Assembly (NCBI RefSeq): GCF_027563465.1 | Contig: NZ_JAPFQA010000001.1 | Span: 558,001-622,000 of the forward strand | DNA: 64,000 nucleotides | DNA from: Mesorhizobium qingshengii | GTDB taxonomy: Bacteria > Pseudomonadota > Alphaproteobacteria > Rhizobiales > Rhizobiaceae | Reading direction: 5' to 3' | Shown: one piece after another, positions 19,299 to 32,013 of the stretch | Layout: the number at the start of each line of letters is the position of its first letter | Position numbering within the stretch: position 1 is the first letter of the stretch | Position numbers and translations under genes: made by a program | The notes under the pieces: model-generated | Database searches by the model: none | The model's input: the letters and a program-made list of their open reading frames with translations, nothing else | What the model was told of the DNA's origin: nothing

Positions 19299-20198
19299 AT
19301 GAATCTTCTGACGGCGATGCGGGTGTTCGATCGTGTCTGCCTGCTGGGCAGCCTCTCGGCGGCGGCGCGCGATCTCAACATGTCGACGACGGCGGTCAGC
19401 CGCACGATCAAGGAACTGGAGGAGGACCTCGGTGTCCGGCTCATCAACCGCACCACAAGGCGCCTCAGCCTTACCGAGGCGGGCCGCGACTATGCTCCGC
19501 GGGCCCGTAGCTTGCTCGACGACATTTCGGAACTGCAGGATTCGACGCGCGGCCTGCACAAGGAGACGCGCGGCCTGATCCGGGTTTCCTGCTCCAATGT
19601 CCTGGGCCACACGCGCATCACCAAGCTGGTGCCGAAATTCCTCGACGAGAACCCGCTCACCACGATCGAATTCGACCTTACCGCGCGCTACGTCGTCGGC
19701 ATTGTCGAGGAAGGCTACGATGTCGCCATACGATTCGGCGGTCAGGCGGATTCGGCCCTGATCGCGCGGCGGCTTGGTGACGTCCGTAACTATGTCTGCG
19801 CCACGCCCGGTTACTGGGACAGCCACGGCCGGCCTGCCCATCCAGATGAATTGGCAAGCCATTCCTGCGTGCTGAGCAATTTCGCCAAGCGTCTCGGCAC
19901 GTGGCCATTCATAGGGCCAGACGGGCCATTCGATGCGGCCGTCGGCGGGCGTATCTCGACCAACAGCGTCGAGGCCGCCTATCAGATGACGATCGCCGGA
20001 TTCGGTATTGGAAATCTGCCGAGCCTGCTGGTCGACGCCGCGATCCGGGACGGCCGGCTGGAGGTGCAACTCGATGAGTTTCGTCCAGGCTCCAGCCCGA
20101 TCTATGCGCTCTATCCGCACCGCACCTACATCGCGGCCAAGGTGCGCGCTTTCGTCGATTTCCTGATCCGCGAACTGTCGGCGGACTTCACCGCCTGA
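19299..20198 (+). CDS. LysR family transcriptional regulator
   Basis: A 299-residue LysR-type regulator. The winged helix-turn-helix occupies the first 60 residues (AARDLNMSTTAVSRTIKELE, then LINRTTRRLSLTEAG). The substrate-binding domain covers about 90-295. The sequence resembles the CrgA/DsdC-like branch, with RGLIRVSCSNVLG at the domain start and a VAIRFG segment. GGGGGAG precedes the ATG with proper spacing. It is divergent from the solute-binding protein gene (128 bases between starts) and convergent with the dioxygenase gene. By the usual LysR layout it should regulate the divergent gene. The inducer is unknown. Confidence 0.93.
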   Translation: MNLLTAMRVFDRVCLLGSLSAAARDLNMSTTAVSRTIKELEEDLGVRLINRTTRRLSLTEAGRDYAPRARSLLDDISELQDSTRGLHKETRGLIRVSCSNVLGHTRITKLVPKFLDENPLTTIEFDLTARYVVGIVEEGYDVAIRFGGQADSALIARRLGDVRNYVCATPGYWDSHGRPAHPDELASHSCVLSNFAKRLGTWPFIGPDGPFDAAVGGRISTNSVEAAYQMTIAGFGIGNLPSLLVDAAIRDGRLEVQLDEFRPGSSPIYALYPHRTYIAAKVRAFVDFLIRELSADFTA

Positions 20199-20232
20199 GA
20201 GGTTGCCCGGTTGCTTGTGGCCAACGCCGCCA

Positions 20233-20259
20233 GGGGCCCGGCGCGAACGCCAGGGCCCC
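20233..20259. terminator. GC-rich hairpin between convergent genes
   Basis: GGGGCCCGGCG (20233-20243) pairs with CGCC-A-GGGCCCC (20248-20259), with a CGAA tetraloop and one bulged A. It lies between the convergent LysR and dioxygenase genes and is followed by C/T-rich sequence. Confidence 0.6.
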
Positions 20260-20287
20260 CTTGCCCCCATCGCCCGACGCGGCAGCG

Positions 20288-21160
20288 TCATTTCCACCAG
20301 GCGGTGGTGTCGTACATCGGCCCTGGTTCCTCGAAGAGCTTTTCGTATTTGCACAGCGTCGGCGTCTCGCCGAGCGGCACCGAGACGCCGTCCCTGAACG
20401 CCCACTCGCCGCGTTGTGTCGAGTCGGCCCGCACATAGCTGGACAAGGCGAAGGCCCGGTCGTGCCGCGACTTGTTGGGCGAGGAGCCGTGCACGGTGAG
20501 CAGTCCCCACATGGCAAGGTCGCCCGGCTCCAGCACCAGCGGAACGATGGTCGCCGGGTCGATGCCGACCTTGCGCAGCTCCTCCTCGGCGGTCAGGCCC
20601 TTCATCAACTCGCCAGTCCCCTCGTCCGACAGGCCGAGATAGCCAAGCTTGTGGCTGCCGGGCACCACCTGGAGGCAGCCATTGTCGAGCGTCGCCCGAT
20701 CGACCGCGAGGCCCGTGGTCACGGTCGCGTCGGCGACATTGTCGAAAGCGGCCTGATTGCGGAAGCGCAGGTCCTGGTGGAACCGGTAACCCGTGACATT
20801 GGCGCCGGGCGGCTTCCAGTGCAGCTGTTGCGCGATTTGCCTTATGTCGCGGCCGATCAGGCCCTCGAGCAGCTTCAGATAGTCGGGACTGCGCCGGAAT
20901 TGCTCGAAATAGGAATTGATCCAGGAGAACCAGTAGGCCTGCAGCACGTAACGCTGGCCAAAGTCCGATTCAGGCAGGATCTGGAAGTTGAGATTGCCAT
21001 GCCGGTAGGTGGCGTGGTGCTTGAGGCCTTCGGCATAGACGGCATCGGTTTCCTTCTTCAGCCGGATCATCTCGTCGCCGTCGACGAATTGTCGAACGAC
21101 CGCGTATCCTTCCTCGCGATATTGCTCCACCGCATCGCGTGCCTGCTTGTCCGTCAGCAT
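20288..21160 (-). CDS. Phytanoyl-CoA dioxygenase (PhyH) family protein
   Basis: A 290-residue non-haem Fe(II)/2-oxoglutarate-dependent oxygenase of the PhyH family. The iron ligands are readable as H128 and D130 (FHQD) and H224 (TVHGSSPN). R235, in SRHDRAF, is the expected 2-oxoglutarate anchor. The motif CLQVVPGSHK is typical. Family members hydroxylate fatty acyl-CoAs, amino acids, ectoine or secondary metabolites, so the substrate is open. The neighbouring orphan solute-binding protein and LysR regulator suggest catabolism of an imported compound. A palindrome about 93 bases upstream (21242-21264) may be its operator. Confidence 0.88.
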   Translation of the reverse strand: MLTDKQARDAVEQYREEGYAVVRQFVDGDEMIRLKKETDAVYAEGLKHHATYRHGNLNFQILPESDFGQRYVLQAYWFSWINSYFEQFRRSPDYLKLLEGLIGRDIRQIAQQLHWKPPGANVTGYRFHQDLRFRNQAAFDNVADATVTTGLAVDRATLDNGCLQVVPGSHKLGYLGLSDEGTGELMKGLTAEEELRKVGIDPATIVPLVLEPGDLAMWGLLTVHGSSPNKSRHDRAFALSSYVRADSTQRGEWAFRDGVSVPLGETPTLCKYEKLFEEPGPMYDTTAWWK

Positions 21161-21241
21161 GTCTATGACAACCCCTGTCTGGTGATCCGTGGCGATCGTA
21201 ACAAAGGGATTGCGGGCGATAAGCCGCGGATTTCGCCATCG

Positions 21242-21264
21242 ACTTTCCCGAATATCGGAAAAGT
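21242..21264. promoter_or_regulatory. Palindromic putative operator, copy 2
   Basis: ACTTTCCCGA (21242-21251) and TCGGAAAAGT (21255-21264) pair at 9 of 10 positions around a 3-base spacer. The core TTTCCCGA-N3-TCGG is identical to the site at 17192-17210. It is centred about 93 bases upstream of the dioxygenase start, close to the distance seen for copy 1. Confidence 0.45.
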
Positions 21265-21412
21265 GGCGGCGGCGAGCAGTGATCTCAGGAAAGCGTCAGG
21301 GAGTATGATCCGGGATATTTCGATGATGAGACATGCCGGCTCGAACCACTCCAAAACCCCTTCGGGCCAAAAGTGTTACCCATTGGCCTGCACCCCTTGC
21401 GTTAGACACTAA

Positions 21413-21780
21413 TTAGGGACAGTTCTCCAGGTTTTGGATTGCAGCCAGGGGATCCTGGCGCAATCGCGTTAGGCCGGCTTCGTATTCATCCGGCGAGAGA
21501 TAGTCGAGCGCGGAATGCAGGCGCTGCCTGTTGTAGAGCCGCTCGATGAATTCGCCGATCCTCTTCCTGGCATCGATGATATTGCGATAGGCTCGGCCAT
21601 CGACCTCTTCCTCCTTCAGCGTTCGCATGAAGCGCTCAGCCTTGGCATTGTCATAGGGGTTGCCAATCCGGCTCATGCTCGGCTGGATACGATGCGCTGC
21701 AAGTCGTGCAGCGTATTCAGCGCAGGCATATTGCACGCCGCGATCGCTGTGGTGGATGACGCTGCCCGGCGGAGGCCGGC
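21413..21780 (-). pseudogene. Truncated IS3-family transposase (OrfB C-terminal part)
   Basis: The frame from about 21780 down to the stop at 21413 encodes the C-terminal 120 residues of an IS3-type DDE transposase. HHSDRGVQY supplies the second catalytic aspartate, DNAKAERFMRTLKEEEV supplies the catalytic glutamate, and YNRQRLHSALDYLSP is the usual C-terminal signature. The N-terminal part with the helix-turn-helix and first aspartate is missing. At about 21780 the sequence passes directly into an integrase remnant read on the other strand. The IS is therefore truncated and cannot transpose by itself. The outer end of the IS should lie just beyond 21413, around 21385-21412, but I could not fix an inverted repeat. 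Confidence 0.85.
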
Positions 21781-21782
21781 GC

Positions 21783-22166
21783 ACCGTCAACCGGTATCTG
21801 TCCAGCCTGGGCACGTTTTGCGACTGCCTTGGCGCACGGCTACATCGACAGCAACCCGACCGCCGATATGTCGCTAGCGAAAAAGAAAGAGAGGTCGACG
21901 CTGCCATTCGCCAGCGACCAGTTGAACACCGTGTTCAAGTCGCCCCTGTTCACCGGATGCCAGAGCGGCGGCGAGTGGCGCAACGTCGCCAAACCCGGCA
22001 ACGTCATGATCCGCGATCACCGTTATTGGGTTCCGCTGGTCATGCTCTATTCCGGCGCGCGGCCGAAATTGCGCAGCTCGCCGTTGTCGACGTTCGCCAT
22101 GAGCACGTTCACTGGATCATGCACATCACCACGGAAGGCGACGGCGACAAGAGCACACGCTCGTGA
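21783..22166 (+). pseudogene. Tyrosine-type site-specific integrase remnant with two frameshifts
   Basis: Pieces of a phage-type integrase can be read only by changing frame twice. The first is TVNRYLSSLGTFCD (to about 21825). After a shift comes LAHGYIDSNPTADMSLAKKK through WVPLVMLYSGARP (to about 22065). A shift back to the first frame gives EIAQLAVVDVR and HWIMHITTEGDGDK. These match core-binding and early catalytic regions of integrases that carry YSGAR-x-NEI with the first catalytic arginine. The C-terminal H-x-x-R and tyrosine region is missing. The gene is dead. It lies 1.3 kb from tRNA-Gln, a common integration target. Confidence 0.8.
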
Positions 22167-22274
22167 CGTCCACACCAGCCTTAAGCGTGGTCGCGTCATC
22201 CGGCCTGATCCAATCTGGCACAGGGCCCGGATGATTAACCCGCGCCCATCACTTTGCCGCAGGCACCTGCCACG

Positions 22275-23270
22275 TTAGCGGTGTATCGGCTCAACGTATA
22301 ACTCATTGACGGAAAAGTATCCAACGATCCCGGCATCGCAATCATGCGTTCTGCAGGCACTGTGAGCATGAAACAAACCGCAGGCCGAACTTGAATCACT
22401 TTTCGCAGGATTGGGGACTGCCCGCGCGTCCGCACCGTAAAACTGACCAACAAATTTCACTGTTGACGGCAACAGAATTGTGTCAGGTTCTGCGGCGACA
22501 CACTCGTCACGATCGATAGCAACCAAACCATAGTGATCACTCCGCAACAGTGTGTCAGGTTTAGGGGCGGTAAAAACCAGTTTTGATTTCAACAGAAATT
22601 GTGGCCGCGCGGGTATTGATACTAGGTCAGTCTCCCTACCGACGGCGGCAGAAATATACATCTGTTCGTCGAGATTATCTCTTACGGCTGTAAAGGGAAC
22701 AGAGCCATTTATTTCAATGTCTTCGGAATCATTCAACGTGGTACCGCCATCATCGTTAACAAGTTTTCCACTCGTAACACTTACCTTCAATTTGTAAGAA
22801 TTACCGTGAGCCACGCCTCCTTTAGGGTTCCAATAAACTCTAAATTTGAACAGCTTATCACTGATTGCAGCGTCGGGGACGGTAATAGCCACACCACCTA
22901 CACCTAGGCAGGCGATATAGGCTTGCACGCTGGCCTCGGAAAGGGTCGATCGAAGGACCGACGTGCTCTCTTCCTTAGATAAATGAAAATCCTCATGAGT
23001 TTGAAGAAACTCATTCATTGCCTTTGCCTCAGCAAAAGACAATTTCAAATCACCGTATGACAGAGCTCCATTGTTATTATCGTTTTGATCATTTGTCTGC
23101 AGAACACTATTCACGTATGACAAAAATACCAATAGGTTAGATTGATAAGATGTGACATCCTGTCTCAAAATTTTGTTTGGGTCGCAAGCATCAGAAAACG
23201 ACGGCGTAACCTGAGACAGGGATACGAAAGTGACGGCAATAAAAAGCGCAGCTATGCGGATGATAGACAT
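22275..23270 (-). CDS. AT-rich hypothetical secreted protein
   Basis: A 331-residue protein with a clear signal peptide (MSIIRIAALFIAVTFVSLSQ to SFSDA, cleavage near residue 26). The mature part has an Asn/Asp-rich patch (NDQNDNNNG) and six or so cysteines, several of them near the C-terminus (CGLFHAHSACRTHDCD). I recognise no family. Codon use is visibly more AT-rich than in the flanking chromosomal genes (many Asn, Lys, Ile codons ending in A or T), which points to horizontal acquisition. It lies between an integrase remnant and tRNA-Gln, so it is probably cargo of a decayed island. The last 40 residues may derive from a frame change, since they look less regular. Confidence 0.65.
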   Translation of the reverse strand: MSIIRIAALFIAVTFVSLSQVTPSFSDACDPNKILRQDVTSYQSNLLVFLSYVNSVLQTNDQNDNNNGALSYGDLKLSFAEAKAMNEFLQTHEDFHLSKEESTSVLRSTLSEASVQAYIACLGVGGVAITVPDAAISDKLFKFRVYWNPKGGVAHGNSYKLKVSVTSGKLVNDDGGTTLNDSEDIEINGSVPFTAVRDNLDEQMYISAAVGRETDLVSIPARPQFLLKSKLVFTAPKPDTLLRSDHYGLVAIDRDECVAAEPDTILLPSTVKFVGQFYGADARAVPNPAKSDSSSACGLFHAHSACRTHDCDAGIVGYFSVNELYVEPIHR

Positions 23271-23499
23271 GTCTGTTCACTCCATCTCATCGTCTGAACA
23301 CTTGTAGTCCTTAACGGAATGGGCGAGCCTGAAACCTTTAAACTGACAGAAAACGTCCCCTTTTGCAATACGATTCGCCGGGAACCAGGTCGCCGCCCAT
23401 CATGGCGAAGCATGCATTGGGAGGATCATCCACATGGCTGTAACACAAGCCAACGACCGAATCCTGATAAGTGCCTGTATTAATTACATAAAGCAATGA

Positions 23500-23574
23500 T
23501 GGCTGGGGCGCCAGGATTCGAACCTGGGAATGTCGGTACCAAAAACCGATGCCTTACCACTTGGCGACGCCCCA
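23500..23574 (-). tRNA. tRNA-Gln (anticodon TTG)
   Basis: Read on the minus strand, the 75-base sequence folds as a tRNA. The acceptor arm is TGGGGCG with CGCCCCA. The anticodon stem TCGGT/ACCGA encloses the loop TTTTGGT, giving anticodon TTG (codon CAA, glutamine). The T-loop is GGTTCGAATCC, and the CCA end is encoded. It marks the right border of the decayed island, whose integrase remnant lies at 21.8-22.2 kb. I found no second copy of the tRNA 3' end at the other border. Confidence 0.95.
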
Positions 23575-23700
23575 ATTGCCGTCAGAGTCGCTTGTGCGGC
23601 GCGTTATTAGCAGAGCAGCCAAAAAGCACAATGCTTATGAACCGGGGGGAGAGCACCCGGATGGACCAAACGCGGTCGCCGCCAGATTGCAAGCGAACGG

Positions 23701-24045
23701 CTATTCGGACCAGACCGCCATCTCGTTCCCGGCCGGATCGACAAAGTGAAAGCGCCGGCCGCCGGGGAAGGCGAAGATCGGCTTGACGATCGTGCCGCCG
23801 GCATTTTCGACGGCACCGAGGGTTTCCTCCAGATCCCGGCTGTAGAGCACGGGCAGCGGCTTGGCGGGCGCTTCCGCCGCATCGGCCTGGAAGCCCCCGT
23901 CCAGGCCCTCGGCAAAGGCCGAATAGGTCGGCCCATAGTCGGTGAAAGACCAGGCAAAGGCAGCACTGTAGAAAGCCTTGAGCCGATCCAGCGTTCCGCC
24001 GGTCGCCGGCATTTCCAGATAGTCGAGTTTTCCAGACAGTTTCAT
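23701..24045 (-). CDS. VOC family (glyoxalase/bleomycin-resistance fold) protein
   Basis: A 114-residue protein of the vicinal oxygen chelate fold. It begins with the beta strand KLDYLEMPA, then the helix LKAFYSAAFAWSFTDYGPTYSAF, and ends with FHFVDPAGNEMAVWSE, the usual closing strand with the metal-ligand glutamate. It is short, as one-module VOC proteins are. The family includes glyoxalases, extradiol dioxygenases and resistance proteins; nothing in the sequence selects among them. It is divergent from ppdK. Confidence 0.85.
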   Translation of the reverse strand: MKLSGKLDYLEMPATGGTLDRLKAFYSAAFAWSFTDYGPTYSAFAEGLDGGFQADAAEAPAKPLPVLYSRDLEETLGAVENAGGTIVKPIFAFPGGRRFHFVDPAGNEMAVWSE

Positions 24046-24270
24046 GGCCTACCTCTTTGTTCCCTTTATGTTCTAGACCCGAGGTTCTTGAGTGGCAAGT
24101 CTTTTTGCCGCATCCTTGGACACAGCTTTTTCTTAATCGATTGTAGCGGCCGGACGGCTTCCCTGACGCCTTGCCTTTCGCACTGCAGCATCATATCGCT
24201 CCGAAGTCGGACACGGTGGAACTTTCCGTTTCGCCAATCTTTCCAATCTCCTGCAACCGGAGAGCAAAGC

Positions 24271-26949
<2,679 letters not shown>

Positions 26950-27074
26950 GCCCCATCCAGATCGAGCTTACCGTTTTGTAAGATAGTTCACGCGAACGTG
27001 CGGACGGCATCGCGCAATCTCGACATTGTTCCCGCCCAATTTGCGGACGTCCCGCCAATTGTTCCCGGAAACAG

Positions 27075-28178
27075 ATGTTGCAGACTTCGCCCGCGCCGTT
27101 TCGCTCGATCCTGGTCATCCAAGCGAAGTTCATGGGAGATCTCGTCCTCGCCTCGGCGCTTGCGGAAAACCTGCGGCTCGAATTCCCCGGCGCCAGGCTC
27201 GTGTTTCTGTGCGAGGCCCGCTTCGAGAGCTTCGTGATCGCCCACGGCATCGCCTCCGAGGTGGTCACATTCAGCCGAGCCCGCATGCGCGGCACCACCC
27301 TCGAGCGGGCAAAAGAGCTTTGCGCCATGGTGCGGGCGTTGCGCCGCTTCCGCTTCGACCTGACGATCGACCTGACCGATTCAAAGACGTCGCGCATCAT
27401 TACCGGGTTCGTCAACGCCAGGACCCGGGTCGGCTACGACCCTCCCGAGAGGCCCTTGCGTCTGCTGGAGCGGCAGCCCGCCAATGTCCTTGCCAGGCCA
27501 TATGGTTTTGGCGGCCAGCATTTTCTGTACCGCTATCTTTCGCCGCTCCAGGCGCTTGGCATCGGTCTCCATGTGGCGGTTCCGCGCATTCAACCACTGC
27601 CGGTCGAGACGGCAAAGGCATTGGCACTCCTGCGCAAGCATCATCTGCGGCCAAACGCCTTTGTGGTCGTGCATGCGGGTGCAAGCTTCGAGGGGCGGCG
27701 TTGGCAGCCGGAGCGGTTTGCCGCGGCGATCGTCGAGATCACGGGCGAAACCGGCCTGGATGTCGTCCTGGTGGGTGGCCCGGACGAGCACGGGATTGCC
27801 GAACGCATCGTCGCCCGGACAGCGCCATCGGTCGTCAATCTGGTTGGGCAGTTGTCGCTTGAAAGGCTGCTGGCGGTGCTGGATCAGGCCAGGCTGTTTC
27901 TCGGCAACGAAAGCGGCCCGATGCATATGGCGGCGGCGGTGGGAACTCCGGTTGTCGGGCTGTTCGGTTCGACGAACCCGTCGCGCTGGGGGCCCGTGGG
28001 CGTATCCAGCATTGCGCTTCGGCCACCAATGCCTTGCCACTGTGTCGCCAGGGACCTGTGCCGCTGGCAGGATTCCAGCAAGGCTTGCTGCGTGTGGCGC
28101 CTGGAGTTCAAGCCCGTCGTCGACGCGGTGCTCGAACTCCTTTCGCGCACCGAAGTGAAGCTGGAGCGCGCCATCTGA
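27075..28178 (+). CDS. Glycosyltransferase family 9 (heptosyltransferase-like)
   Basis: A 367-residue GT-B fold enzyme of family GT9, the family of ADP-heptose:LPS heptosyltransferases. It begins ILVIQAKFMGDLVLASALAENLR, the standard N-terminal Rossmann motif. The C-terminal nucleotide-sugar site is NLVGQLSLERLLAVLDQARLFLGNESGPMHMAAA followed by GLFGSTNPSRWGP. A C-terminal Cys-rich segment (CHCVARDLC...CC) is unusual but occurs in related enzymes. It may add a heptose or another sugar to the LPS core. A polysaccharide deacetylase gene follows on the same strand. Confidence 0.9.
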   Translation: MLQTSPAPFRSILVIQAKFMGDLVLASALAENLRLEFPGARLVFLCEARFESFVIAHGIASEVVTFSRARMRGTTLERAKELCAMVRALRRFRFDLTIDLTDSKTSRIITGFVNARTRVGYDPPERPLRLLERQPANVLARPYGFGGQHFLYRYLSPLQALGIGLHVAVPRIQPLPVETAKALALLRKHHLRPNAFVVVHAGASFEGRRWQPERFAAAIVEITGETGLDVVLVGGPDEHGIAERIVARTAPSVVNLVGQLSLERLLAVLDQARLFLGNESGPMHMAAAVGTPVVGLFGSTNPSRWGPVGVSSIALRPPMPCHCVARDLCRWQDSSKACCVWRLEFKPVVDAVLELLSRTEVKLERAI

Positions 28179-28329
28179 GATCATGCGTGGCAGGCATCGT
28201 CGCGGAGTGGCTGTTCACCACGCGGACAGTCAAATTGTCGCGCCTTGCGCTTTTCTGCTATGCACCATCCCGATTTCCGCCTTCATGCGGGTCTTGAGAC
28301 ACTCGCTTGAAAATACCGGTCAGGAACTG

Positions 28330-29070
28330 ATGCACCTGCTGCAAAAACATCTCTGCATGCTCGCCATCTCGTTGGCGGTGGTATCCAGCGGCAACGCCGC
28401 GACGCTGGTCGAGCCCACGCTGCACATCCAGCCGGATGCAAGCGGGGCGGGTCGCGTTGCGCTGACGCTCGATGCCTGCGGCGGACAGACCGACAACCGG
28501 ATCCTTTCGGCGCTGGTGGAAAACAAGATTCCCGCCACCATTTTCGTTACCGGCATCTGGCTGAAGCGAAACGCCGCCGCCGTCGAGATCATGCGGGCGC
28601 ATCCCGATCTGTTCGAACTGGAAAATCACGGCGGCCATCATGTCCCGGCGGTCGATACGCCGCGGAAGATCTACGGCATCCGCAGCGCCGGTAGCCCGGA
28701 CGCGGTGCTGGCCGAGGTCGAGTCTGGTGCCGCTGCCCTTGCCAGGACCGGCGAGCCGGCGCCGAAATGGTTTCGTGGGGCAACCGCCGAATACAGCCCG
28801 TCGGCGATCGCCATGATCCGCAAGCTTGGCTTCAAGATTGCAGGCTTCTCGATAAACGGCGACGGCGGTTCGCTGCTCGGCGCCAGGGAAACCACCAGGC
28901 GCATCGCGGCGGCCAAGGACGGTGACGTCATCATCGCCCATATCAACCAGCCGACCCATGCCGCCGGCGAAGGCGTGGTGAGGGGCCTGCTGGCGCTGAA
29001 GGAAAAAGGTCTGACCTTTGTACGGCTCGACGATGCCGACGGCATCGGCAATCACGGCACCACGGACTGA
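28330..29070 (+). CDS. Polysaccharide deacetylase family protein, exported
   Basis: A 246-residue protein with a signal peptide (MHLLQKHLCMLAISLAVVSSGNAA) and a NodB-homology domain. The first catalytic motif is the variant LTLDACGG instead of TFDDGP. The second is the histidine motif ENHGGHH. The third region is WFRGATAEYSP and the fourth is IAHINQP. These fit deacetylases of the DACGG subgroup, which act on peptidoglycan or other N-acetylated glycans in the periplasm. AGGA five bases before ATG 28330 supports this start. It follows the GT9 gene by 151 bases. Confidence 0.85.
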   Translation: MHLLQKHLCMLAISLAVVSSGNAATLVEPTLHIQPDASGAGRVALTLDACGGQTDNRILSALVENKIPATIFVTGIWLKRNAAAVEIMRAHPDLFELENHGGHHVPAVDTPRKIYGIRSAGSPDAVLAEVESGAAALARTGEPAPKWFRGATAEYSPSAIAMIRKLGFKIAGFSINGDGGSLLGARETTRRIAAAKDGDVIIAHINQPTHAAGEGVVRGLLALKEKGLTFVRLDDADGIGNHGTTD

Positions 29071-29132
29071 CGGCAGTCCAGCGCACCAGCGCTTTCGTTG
29101 CTTCGCGGATACGAAAAGTGGCTGCCCTCCAC

Positions 29133-29522
29133 TCAGCCTGGTTTGGCTTCGATGCTGACCTTGCTGGCGTAGAATGCGCCGTGAGCGCGGATTTCAGTCA
29201 TTTCGTCGAACGGCCGCTCGTAAGCCCACATCGCATTCTGGCCGGTCTCGCCGGCGGGCAATACGCTCCAATAGCTTGCATCGCCCTTGTAGGGACAATG
29301 GGTCGAATGTTCCGTGCCGCCGAGCTTGCTGAAATCGATGTCGGCGAACGGAATGTAGAAGACCGCGGGATAGGGCGTCTCGGTCAGCACCTTGGCCTTC
29401 GTGGAGGAGGCGATCACCGTGCCCCCGGCGCGCACGGTGACGGTGCCGACATAGGGCTCGACGGCAATGACCTTGTCCGGATTGCGTTGAAAGCCGGGTG
29501 CCGGGTTGGCGATCTGATCCAT
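29133..29522 (-). CDS. DUF427 domain protein
   Basis: A 129-residue single-domain protein of the DUF427 family. Typical features are VTVRAGGTVIASS, the ETPYPAVFYIPFADI strand, and STHCPYKGDASYW, which holds the family's invariant CPYKG. The C-terminus has AWAYERPFDEM-like residues (MWAYERPFDE). The family is widespread; no reaction is established. It stands alone, with the deacetylase gene convergent on one side. Confidence 0.9.
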   Translation of the reverse strand: MDQIANPAPGFQRNPDKVIAVEPYVGTVTVRAGGTVIASSTKAKVLTETPYPAVFYIPFADIDFSKLGGTEHSTHCPYKGDASYWSVLPAGETGQNAMWAYERPFDEMTEIRAHGAFYASKVSIEAKPG

Positions 29523-29659
29523 GCGGGGGTCTCCTTGCCTCGACTAAAGGTGTGTCGTGCAAGTGCGTTCCGCAAGGCCTGCTGTCGCCATGCTGCACGC
29601 AAGGCCGCGCAGGGCCGGGGTCTACTGTGCGCCTTTGAGACGGCCCTGTCCGCCGAGAG

Positions 29660-30016
29660 TCAGGCAGCGGCCTTGAACGCATCCATGAGCCCGGCATAGG
29701 CGGCTGCGATACCGGCCACCGGGTTGCTGCTTCGCGACGCGGTCTCGACCTTCAAGGAGCCACCGCCGGTCGGCAAGGTGAGCAGCAAGAACTGGCGGTT
29801 GCCGCCGTCGCCGACGGATGCGGCCGCTACGTGCTGGCCTTCACCTTCGTTCTGCACGCACATCTTGAACAGCAATGTGCCGCCGACCGCTTCGAGCGCG
29901 CCGCCGACAACTTCAACAAATTCGTCTTCGGAAACAGTCTTTATGTCCGGCACCAGATCGGCCAGGCTTTCGGCAAGCGTACTTTCGAGGGCTTTGTCGT
30001 CGAGCTGCGCGTCCAT
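29660..30016 (-). CDS. Conserved small hypothetical protein
   Basis: A 118-residue acidic protein without signal peptide or membrane segment. It has an N-terminal helical part rich in Asp/Glu (LESTLAESLADLVPDIK) and a glycine-rich core (VVGGALEAVGGTLLF), and ends in an Ala-rich helix (VAGIAAAYAGLMDAFKAAA). I do not recognise the family. It is divergent from the acyl-CoA ligase gene. Codon use fits the neighbours, so it is likely a genuine chromosomal gene. Confidence 0.7.
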   Translation of the reverse strand: MDAQLDDKALESTLAESLADLVPDIKTVSEDEFVEVVGGALEAVGGTLLFKMCVQNEGEGQHVAAASVGDGGNRQFLLLTLPTGGGSLKVETASRSSNPVAGIAAAYAGLMDAFKAAA

Positions 30017-30208
30017 GCGAACCTCTTTCAGTCGCCAATCGCCCCTTGCCCATTAACGAACCTTAACGCCGACGATGGCCGGATTGTGGCCGTTTTCCCG
30101 GTTCCCGTCGATCAATGCAGGCTTGCCCTGGCCGGTGACTGGACAAACCGCCGGTTCGCTCCACAATGGAACGAAAAGCAAAAACGCAAAAGCGTAGGGG
30201 AGGAACGA

Positions 30209-31837
<1,629 letters not shown>

Positions 31838-31933
31838 CGGGATGTTGCGTGTCTCGGCTTCAAGCCGCCGCCAAAGGGCACTACAGCGCCGCGCGCGCCT
31901 TCGGGCGCTGGGCGCTGTGGCATTTTTTAACTG

Positions 31934-31977
31934 GCGCATGACCCCGAAAATCGATTCCGATTTTCGGGGTCATGCGC
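31934..31977. repeat. Perfect 20-bp inverted repeat (REP-like palindrome)
   Basis: The arms 31934-31953 and 31958-31977 are perfectly complementary over 20 bases with a 4-base loop (ATTC). Each arm contains CGCATGACCCC and GAAAATCG. It lies between the acyl-CoA ligase and DUF1499 genes. I recall similar palindromes as dispersed intergenic repeats in Mesorhizobium. It would also form a stable RNA hairpin at the ligase mRNA end. Confidence 0.8.
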
Positions 31978-32013
31978 TAAGTCTCCGTTCGGGTTGGGGC
32001 AGCGCGGAAAACG

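Noticed and set aside
21300..21412. Search for a copy of the tRNA-Gln 3' end as left attachment site
   Set aside because: No match to the 3' tRNA sequence was found by eye near the left border of the island.
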